From positions 1-6,704 of the forward strand of contig JAJYJA010000131.1 of the NCBI GenBank assembly GCA_021789795.1: a DNA stretch of 6,704 nucleotides. Direction: 5' to 3'. The stretch comes from Deltaproteobacteria bacterium. GTDB lineage: Bacteria; Desulfobacterota; Desulfobulbia; Desulfobulbales; VMSU01. A program made the position numbers and the translations under genes. This document shows, in pieces, positions 1-4,990 of the stretch (positions are counted from its first letter, which is position 1; every line of letters starts with the position of its first letter). Under the pieces are notes generated by a model. That model was given only the letters and a program-made list of their open reading frames with translations, had not been told where the DNA came from and did not search any database.

Positions 1-491
1 TCGCCGCCAACCTCGCCTTTGGCCGGCCCGGAGCCCGGGCGGCGGAGATCGAGGAGGTGGCCAGGGCAGTGGGCCTCCACCAGGAGATCATGGCCTTTGC
101 CAAGGGCTATCAGAGCAGAATCGGGGAACGGGGGGTGACCCTGTCCGGCGGCCAGCGGCAGCGGCTCTCCCTGGCCCGGGCGCTCATCACCCGCGCCCCC
201 ATCCTGATCATCGACGACGGCCTGTCGGCGGTGGACGGCGGCGCCGAGCGCCGGATAATCGCGGCCATCGCCGATTATGCCGCCCAGGGCCGGCTGGTGC
301 TGATGGTCAGCCACCGGCTGGCGCAACTGACTGGGGCCGATAGGATCGCGGTGCTTAAGGCGGGCAGGATCAGCGGCTTGGGAACGACGGCGGAGCTTCT
401 AGCGGATAACGATTATTTCCGGGCGGTGTATCAGGCCCAGTCCGAGCCCGCCGGGGCGGCGGAGGGGGGGGAGGCGGCCCATGCAGCCTAA
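1..491 (+). CDS. ABC exporter half-transporter, C-terminal part of nucleotide-binding domain (MdlA-like, 5' partial)
   Basis: This is the end of an ABC-type exporter subunit; the membrane domain and Walker A motif lie before the window. The reading frame is open from base 3 and begins with AANLAFG, the usual stretch after the Q-loop. Visible motifs are an intact signature LSGGQ (141-155), Walker B ILIIDD (201-218), the D-loop LSAVD and the switch histidine in VSHRL (312-314). The residue after the Walker B aspartate is Asp (216-218) instead of the catalytic Glu. This DD-x-LSAVD pattern is typical of the non-catalytic partner in heterodimeric exporters such as E. coli MdlA. The tail after the domain is short and Ala/Gly/Glu-rich. 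The stop codon lies inside the next gene (11-base overlap), which suggests translational coupling and a shared complex in the inner membrane. The substrate cannot be told from sequence. Confidence 0.93.
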   Translation, partial: AANLAFGRPGARAAEIEEVARAVGLHQEIMAFAKGYQSRIGERGVTLSGGQRQRLSLARALITRAPILIIDDGLSAVDGGAERRIIAAIADYAAQGRLVLMVSHRLAQLTGADRIAVLKAGRISGLGTTAELLADNDYFRAVYQAQSEPAGAAEGGEAAHAA

Positions 492-2265
492 TTTCGGTTT
501 TTTCGAGGAAGACTCGCTGGGCGAGGTGCGGGACGCGCAACTCTGGCGGCGGCTCATGCGCTACGCCGCCCCCCACGCCTTAGGGATCGCCCTGGCCATC
601 GCCCTCTCCCTGACCGTCATCGGCGCCGGCCTGGCCCTGCCCTATCTGACCCGGATCGCCATCGACCGCTACATCGTCGGCAACAACCTGAGCCAGGCGG
701 CGCGGCTGGCCGGGCTCTCGCATCTCGCCTTCGCCTTTCTGCTCCTGGCCGGGCTGGGTTTCGCGGCCAACTTCCTGCAGGTGACGTTGCTGGAGTGGCT
801 GGGCCAGAACATCATGCACCGCCTGCGGCAGCGGCTCTTCGTCCACCTGCTGCAACAGGAACTGGCCTTCTTCAACGCCACCCCGGCGGGCAAGCTGGTC
901 ACCCGCCTGACCAACGACATCCAGAACATGAACGAGATGTTCACCTCGGTGGTGGTCACCCTGTTCAACGACGGGGTGCAGTTCGTGGCCATCCTGGGCA
1001 TCCTGGCGGCGATGAACTGGCGGCTCGCCCTGCTGATGGCGGCCCTGACCCCCTTGATCGCCGCGAACCTCACGATCTTCAGCCGCCTGGCCCGAGACGC
1101 CTTCCGGGCCATCCGCACCCGGCTGGCGGGGTTAAACGCCTTCCTGCAGGAGTCGCTTTCCGGCATGGGCCTGATCCAGCACTTCCGGCGGGAGGCCGAC
1201 ACCCTGGCCAGCTTCCAGACCCAGAACGACGACTACCTGGCCAAGAACCTGCGCCAGATCCGGCTGTTTTCCATCTTCGTGCCCTTGGTCGAGGTGCTCT
1301 CCGCAACCGCCATCGCCCTGATCATCTGGTACGGCGGCGGACTCGTCCTGCGCCGGGAGTTGTCGCTGGGCGAGCTGGCCGCCTTCATCTCCTACATGCG
1401 CCTCTTTTTCAGGCCGGTGCGGGAGATGTCGGAGAAGTTCTCCATCGTCCAGTCGGCCATGGCCTCGGCGGAGCGGATCTTTCAGTTGCTCGACCGGCCT
1501 CCGGCCTTAACCGGCGGAAGTCTACGGCTACCCAGGCTCTTGGGTCAGGTGGAGATGCGGGCGGTGGATTTCGCCTACAGCGAGAAGGAGCCGGTGCTGA
1601 AGGGGCTTAACCTTGACATCCGGGCCGGGGAGACGGTGGCCATCGTCGGGCCCACCGGGGCCGGGAAAAGCACCATCGTCAACCTGATCGAACGGCTCTA
1701 CGACCCGCATCAGGGACTGATCGCCCTGGACGGGCATCCGCTCGCCGAGTTCGATCTCGCCTGGCTGCGGGGGGAGATCGGCCTGGTGTTGCAGGAGGTG
1801 CTGCTCGTCCCCGGCACCCTTAAGGACAACATCTGCCTGGGAGAGACCATACCGGAGGAACGGCTGGCGGAGGTGGTGGCCAAGGCCCAGTTGCGCGAGG
1901 TGGCCAAACGATTGCCCCAAGGGCTGGACACCGCCATCGGCGAGGGCGGCCACGAGCTGTCCACCGGCCAGAAGCAGTTGCTGGCCCTGGCCCGGGTGCT
2001 GCTCAAGAACCCTGGGCTGCTGATCCTCGACGAGGCCACCGCCAACATCGACTCCCTGACCGAGGCCCTGGTGGAACGGGCCATCCGGGCCACGGCCAGG
2101 GGCCGGACCAGCATCCTGATCGCCCACCGGCTGTCCACCATCCGGGACGCCGACCGGATCGTGGTCTTGCAGGAGGGCCGCCTGATCGAGGAGGGCAACT
2201 ACCAGGAGCTGATAGAGAGAGGCGGGGTGTTCGCCCGGCTGGTGGAGAGGCAGCGGCTGGCCTAG
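481..2265 (+). CDS. ABC exporter half-transporter, full length (MdlB-like, catalytic partner)
   Basis: This is a complete 594-residue half-transporter with an N-terminal membrane domain of about six helices (roughly residues 30-320) fused to an ATPase domain (about 355-594). The ATPase motifs are A-loop Tyr366, Walker A GPTGAGKST (390-398), Q-loop Gln438, signature LSTGQ (493-497), Walker B LLILDE with catalytic Glu518, D-loop and switch His549. The signature departs from LSGGQ while Walker B is canonical. The upstream partner shows the opposite, so the pair should form one active and one degenerate ATP site, as in heterodimeric exporters (MdlAB, TM287/288, BmrCD). The ATG at 481 is preceded by a G-rich GGAGG-type ribosome site (about 468-474) and the opening FGFFEEDSLG resembles MdlB-type N-termini. 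It probably exports a drug, lipid or peptide; the substrate is unknown. The family call is firm, and the exact orthology to MdlB is less so. Confidence 0.95.
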   Translation: MQPNFGFFEEDSLGEVRDAQLWRRLMRYAAPHALGIALAIALSLTVIGAGLALPYLTRIAIDRYIVGNNLSQAARLAGLSHLAFAFLLLAGLGFAANFLQVTLLEWLGQNIMHRLRQRLFVHLLQQELAFFNATPAGKLVTRLTNDIQNMNEMFTSVVVTLFNDGVQFVAILGILAAMNWRLALLMAALTPLIAANLTIFSRLARDAFRAIRTRLAGLNAFLQESLSGMGLIQHFRREADTLASFQTQNDDYLAKNLRQIRLFSIFVPLVEVLSATAIALIIWYGGGLVLRRELSLGELAAFISYMRLFFRPVREMSEKFSIVQSAMASAERIFQLLDRPPALTGGSLRLPRLLGQVEMRAVDFAYSEKEPVLKGLNLDIRAGETVAIVGPTGAGKSTIVNLIERLYDPHQGLIALDGHPLAEFDLAWLRGEIGLVLQEVLLVPGTLKDNICLGETIPEERLAEVVAKAQLREVAKRLPQGLDTAIGEGGHELSTGQKQLLALARVLLKNPGLLILDEATANIDSLTEALVERAIRATARGRTSILIAHRLSTIRDADRIVVLQEGRLIEEGNYQELIERGGVFARLVERQRLA

Positions 2266-2275
2266 GCGGAAGGAA

Positions 2276-2321
2276 GGGGCGATTAACGGCGACGGATATA
2301 ACCGGCGCGGTTAATCGCCCC
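2276..2321. terminator. Inverted repeat between convergent genes, likely two-way terminator
   Basis: The arms 2276-2287 (GGGGCGATTAAC) and 2310-2321 are perfect 12-bp complements around a 22-base loop. It sits in the 63-base gap between the converging ends of the ABC exporter gene and cbiK. No run of T follows either arm, so it is not a textbook intrinsic terminator. It may stop transcription poorly, block read-through with help from Rho, or protect both mRNA 3' ends. Confidence 0.6.
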
Positions 2322-2328
2322 GTTGCGG

Positions 2329-3435
2329 TTACTGTTGCAGGCGTTTTAGGCTCTTGATCAACTCCTCGATGAAGATGTGGTTGATCTCGGGATAGAGGCC
2401 CAGGCCCTTGAACACCTGGCGGCCCTGCTCCTCGGTGGTCACCGAATCCACCTTGATGCCGGCGGCCTTAAGCTCCATGGCCCAGGAAGGCTCGCCCTCC
2501 CGGTTGGGCACCTCGCCCATGATGTCGTGCATGATGTGGTCGCCGGCCACGTACATGAAGGGCACCAGCCGCACCCGGGCCGGCTTGCAGGTCTTGGCCC
2601 AGGCCAGCACCTCCTGGCGGGGGATGATCCCCTCGACCGTGCCGATGCGCGTCCCCGGATAGGCGGTGGAGACGTGCCGATCCAGCCCCAGGTAGGTGAG
2701 GTTGTCGCGGGCGGCGGTCTCCGGGGTGCCGTGGGTGACCACGACGGTGCAGCCGTCCTGCCGGGGCAGAAAATTGGCGGAGACGATCTTGACGCTGGCA
2801 AACAGGCTGTCCCAGCGGTGCAGCAGGGAGCCGCCGTATTCGATCCGCATCCCCAGGCCACGGAAGGCTTGGATCTCGCGCACCATCTCGTCGTACTCGT
2901 AGCCGGGGAAGATGTGCAGCGACTGCACCGCCACCTGGCGATACCCCTGATCCTGAAGGTCGGCCAGGGTCTGGCTGACACTCAAGTAACGCTTGGGGTT
3001 GCCCTCGGCGGCGAACTTCTTGTTCACCAGCTCCCGGACGATCGACGAGGTGTAGGCCCAGACGATGGGCGCCTGCCGCCACTCCGCCGGCAGCTCGCGC
3101 CGCAACTGGGCCTCGAAGAAGTCGTAGGTCTGCCTGGCCTCGGTGGTGGTGCCGAAGGCGACGATCACGATCGCCGGCCCCGTCTTCAAGGTACGGGTCT
3201 TGGCCTGGGCCGTTCCCCAGCTCCCGGTCAGCAGTAAGGCCAAGAGGAGGCCCACGACGGCCATCGCCGGCCCCCGGCCCGGACGGCGGCCACCCGTCTC
3301 TCCGCCCCCCTCCCCCCTACCGCCTCCGGCCCGCAGGGCCAGACGGATCAGACGTTGGAAACAGTCCCAGTTCCTGGTGGCCAGGACCCCCTGTTTGGCG
3401 TAGGCCAGCTCCCTCTCCTCGTTGTTGATACTCAT
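2329..3435 (-). CDS. cbiK: Exported/membrane-anchored CbiK-type sirohydrochlorin cobaltochelatase with N-terminal extension
   Basis: The protein is 368 residues. From about residue 86 it matches the class II chelatase CbiK, which inserts Co2+ into sirohydrochlorin in the anaerobic cobalamin route. Landmarks are the opening AIVIVAFGTTTEAR (88-101), QSLHIFPGYEYDEM (171-184), VVTHGTPE (His235), GTVEG (Glu268) and YVAGDH (His300). By comparison with Salmonella CbiK (His145 and His207) and the Desulfovibrio periplasmic CbiK, His235, Glu268 and His300 should bind the metal. A hydrophobic stretch (57-70) ending in AQA (76-78) looks like a Sec signal, so the catalytic domain probably lies in the periplasm, cleaved or anchored. 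Before it comes an unusual 56-residue tract: a helical-looking segment (about 6-36), then a Gly/Arg-rich linker (37-56). The ATG at 3435 is chosen because AAGGAG lies seven bases upstream, directly behind the riboswitch terminator. Periplasmic CbiK proteins may serve cobalt, iron or haem handling rather than B12 synthesis. The B12 riboswitch favours a cobalt role. Confidence 0.92.
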   Translation of the reverse strand: MSINNEERELAYAKQGVLATRNWDCFQRLIRLALRAGGGRGEGGGETGGRRPGRGPAMAVVGLLLALLLTGSWGTAQAKTRTLKTGPAIVIVAFGTTTEARQTYDFFEAQLRRELPAEWRQAPIVWAYTSSIVRELVNKKFAAEGNPKRYLSVSQTLADLQDQGYRQVAVQSLHIFPGYEYDEMVREIQAFRGLGMRIEYGGSLLHRWDSLFASVKIVSANFLPRQDGCTVVVTHGTPETAARDNLTYLGLDRHVSTAYPGTRIGTVEGIIPRQEVLAWAKTCKPARVRLVPFMYVAGDHIMHDIMGEVPNREGEPSWAMELKAAGIKVDSVTTEEQGRQVFKGLGLYPEINHIFIEELIKSLKRLQQ

Positions 3436-3442
3436 CGCGACG

Positions 3443-3448
3443 CTCCTT
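3443..3448 (-). promoter_or_regulatory. Ribosome binding site of cbiK
   Basis: The minus strand reads AAGGAG, seven bases before the ATG at 3435. It decides the start: an in-frame upstream ATG at 3468 falls inside the terminator U-tract, and the internal ATG at 3264 has no comparable site. Confidence 0.8.
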
Positions 3449-3466
3449 TTGCTTGCGGCCCGGGGC

Positions 3467-3507
3467 AAAAAAAATCCCCAAGCCCATTAATGAAAATGGC
3501 TTGGGGA
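3467..3507 (-). terminator. Intrinsic terminator, expression platform of the cobalamin riboswitch
   Basis: Read on the minus strand, a stem of about 13 bp with one bulged base (arms 3494-3507 and 3475-3488) closes a short AT-rich loop and is followed at once by eight T residues (3474-3467). It lies between the riboswitch aptamer and the cbiK ribosome site, so it would truncate the cbiK transcript in the leader. This suggests transcriptional rather than purely translational control by cobalamin. Confidence 0.88.
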
Positions 3508-3568
3508 TGTCCCTGGTACCCACCAATACCGACCGGCCGCAGTCCCTCACCACGAGGAGCGCGGCCAT

Positions 3569-3750
3569 CTGATTCCGGCAGGTCTTCTGACTCCCTCCCC
3601 GGCAAGCCGCCTTCCCGTCCGCCGCGAGGCTAAGACAGTGGCATGGTTGGCTTGCGGTCGCGCCCGAAGGCACTGGAGGTTACAGCGGCGGGCCCGTTCC
3701 CGATTTGCACGGGATTCCCTATTGTGTCCACGAACGGACACCGGAACAGC
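3569..3750 (-). promoter_or_regulatory. Cobalamin (B12) riboswitch aptamer
   Basis: The minus strand carries the conserved cobalamin-riboswitch boxes in the right order. They are a short hairpin (stem 3736-3741 with 3724-3729), AATAGGGAAT (3723-3714), GCCGCTGTAACC (3689-3678, the B12-box region), GCCACTG (3642-3636), a GGGAAGGCGG stretch (about 3616-3607) and AGAAGACCTGCC (3588-3577). A closing P1 helix can form between TTCCGG near 3746-3741 and CCGGAA at 3578-3573. It senses adenosylcobalamin or a related cobalamin. It lies upstream of the terminator and cbiK on the same strand, so ligand binding should favour termination and lower cbiK expression. A GCGGC at 3540-3536 could pair with the GCCGC of the L5 loop (3689-3685), as kissing-loop regulation requires; this last point is inference. 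Confidence 0.95.
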
Positions 3751-3756
3751 AGTCTC

Positions 3757-3787
3757 AATCTATGCCCCAAACCGGCGGGCCGGGCAA
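3757..3787 (-). promoter_or_regulatory. Weak candidate promoter for the riboswitch-cbiK transcript
   Basis: On the minus strand TTGCCC (3787-3782) lies 19 bases before TAGATT (3762-3757). Each matches the sigma-70 consensus at four of six positions, and the spacing is longer than ideal. Its predicted start near 3750 falls right at the 5' edge of the aptamer, which is the main argument for it. Confidence 0.3.
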
Positions 3788-3821
3788 GGTTTTTTTTGTG
3801 CGCCGGAGGCAATGAAAAAAT

Positions 3822-3850
3822 TTGCCATCCCCCCGCCGCTCCTGTATCCT
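3822..3850 (+). promoter_or_regulatory. Sigma-70-like promoter for the HD-GYP response regulator
   Basis: TTGCCA (3822-3827, five of six) and TATCCT (3845-3850, four of six) are separated by the ideal 17 bases, with an A-rich tract (3811-3820) just upstream that could act as an UP element. The expected start near 3857 gives a leader of only about 24 bases ahead of the ATG at 3881. Confidence 0.55.
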
Positions 3851-3880
3851 GCCTTTAAGTTAGGCCAGGAGAGGAAAACC

Positions 3881-4945
3881 ATGAGCAAGAAGACCACCCA
3901 CCGCGTCTTGATCGTTGACGACGAGGGCCCGATCCGGGGCCTTATCTCCCAGATCCTCAACCGGGATGGCTACGAGTGCGAGACCGCCTCCGGGGTGGAC
4001 GAGGCCCTGGCCATTTTGCAAGAGCAGCGCTTCTCGCTCCTGATCTCCGACATCAACATGCCGGGCCGCACCGGCCTCGATCTGCTGGCCGAGGCGGTGC
4101 GCTTAGACGAGGACATGGCGGTGGTCATGGTTACCGCCGTGGACGACCGGGGGGTGGCGGTGCATACCCTGGAGATGGGGGCCTACGGCTACATCATCAA
4201 GCCCTTTGGCAAGAACGAGCTGTTGATCAGCATCGCCAACGCCATTCGCCGCCGGGAGCTGGAGATCAACAACCGCAAGTACAGCGAGGAGCTGGAGCTG
4301 ATGGTCCAGGAGCGGACCAAGAAGCTGATGGAGGCCGAAAGCGAGAGCCGGGAGGCGCGGGAGGAGACCATCTACCGCCTGGCCAAGGCGGCGGAGTTCA
4401 GGGACAACGAGACCGCCCAGCACACCCTGCGCATCGGGGCCTACGCCGGCATCCTCTCCCGGCGGGCCGGTTTCGACGAGGACTTCTGCGAGCAGATGCG
4501 GGTGGCGAGCCTGCTGCACGACGTGGGCAAGATCGGCATCCCGGACGCCATCCTCCTCAAGCCCGCTTCCCTGACCGCCGAGGAGTTCGACATCATCAAG
4601 ACCCACGCCGACATCGGCTACCGCATCCTGGAGGACTCCCGCTCGCCGCTCCTGCTCATGGGGGCGGTGATCGCCCACACCCACCACGAGCGTTTCGACG
4701 GCACCGGCTACCCCCAGGGACTGAAGGGCCGCGACATCCCCCTGCCGGGCCGGATCACCGCCATCTGCGACGTCTTCGACGCCTTGACCAGCCACCGGGT
4801 CTACAAGGCCGCCATGCCGGTCGAGGAGGCCCTGGGCATCCTCCAAGACGGGCGAGGCAGCCACTTCGACCCGGGGCTCCTGGACAGCTTCCTGGGCTGT
4901 CTCGACCAGATCCTCCTGATGAAACAAAAGTTCGCCGACGGCTAG
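3881..4945 (+). CDS. Response regulator: receiver domain plus HD-GYP cyclic-di-GMP phosphodiesterase domain
   Basis: This is a 354-residue cytoplasmic two-component output protein of the RpfG type. The receiver domain (about 7-122) has the acidic pair Asp13/Asp14, phospho-acceptor Asp57 in SDINMPG, Thr85 and Lys107 in IIKPFG. A charged, probably coiled-coil linker (about 123-165) leads to the HD-GYP domain (about 166-350). This domain has all the expected motifs: RDNETAQH (174-181), HD at 213-214 in LLHDVGKIGIPD, His242, His266, HHE (268-270) and FDGTGYP (272-278), then the ICDVFDALTS segment. The intact metal ligands and GYP motif suggest active hydrolysis of c-di-GMP, switched by phosphorylation at Asp57. 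No histidine kinase lies nearby, so it is an orphan regulator here. The ATG at 3881 is chosen because AGGAGAGG (3867-3874) lies six bases upstream and the receiver fold begins right after it. It is divergent from cbiK. Confidence 0.96.
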   Translation: MSKKTTHRVLIVDDEGPIRGLISQILNRDGYECETASGVDEALAILQEQRFSLLISDINMPGRTGLDLLAEAVRLDEDMAVVMVTAVDDRGVAVHTLEMGAYGYIIKPFGKNELLISIANAIRRRELEINNRKYSEELELMVQERTKKLMEAESESREAREETIYRLAKAAEFRDNETAQHTLRIGAYAGILSRRAGFDEDFCEQMRVASLLHDVGKIGIPDAILLKPASLTAEEFDIIKTHADIGYRILEDSRSPLLLMGAVIAHTHHERFDGTGYPQGLKGRDIPLPGRITAICDVFDALTSHRVYKAAMPVEEALGILQDGRGSHFDPGLLDSFLGCLDQILLMKQKFADG

Positions 4946-4955
4946 TTCTCCCCTT

Positions 4956-4990
4956 TAACCCTGAATCACCCCTGGTTATTTTTTGTTTTT
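4956..4990 (+). terminator. Weak possible terminator after the response regulator
   Basis: TAACC (4956-4960) can pair with GGTTA (4974-4978), followed by T6-G-T5 (4979-4990). The stem is only five base pairs with a 13-base loop, and the T-run lies within the 3' end of the opposing ygiQ gene. The T-rich tail is clear, but the hairpin is marginal. Confidence 0.35.

Noticed and set aside
795..1610. 271-residue plus-strand open frame inside the ABC transporter gene
   Set aside because: It is an out-of-frame shadow with Pro/Gly/Arg/His-rich low-complexity composition typical of G+C-rich DNA. The MdlB-like frame has all ABC motifs.
2377..3237. 286-residue plus-strand open frame opposite cbiK
   Set aside because: It is the antisense of a gene with clear CbiK motifs; composition is Gly/Leu/His-rich and no domain is recognisable.
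3262..3264. Internal ATG at 3264 as the start of CbiK with an ordinary signal peptide
   Set aside because: There is no clear ribosome site, and the resulting signal would lack a positive N-region. It is kept only as an alternative under the N-terminal extension finding.
3771..3798. GC-rich stretch followed by eight T (3790-3797) as a plus-strand terminator
   Set aside because: Only about five outer base pairs form, with a long loop, and no plus-strand gene ends upstream that would need it.
3638..3880. Upstream extension of the response regulator frame to an ATG at 3638
   Set aside because: The added 81 residues lie over the antisense of the cobalamin riboswitch and the promoter, have no domain character, and lack a ribosome site. 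The ATG at 3881 has a good one and directly precedes the receiver fold.
3812..3880. In-frame ATG at 3812 after GGAGG as an alternative start of the response regulator
   Set aside because: The spacing of about two bases is too short for a working ribosome site, and the proposed promoter -35 and -10 boxes lie downstream of it.
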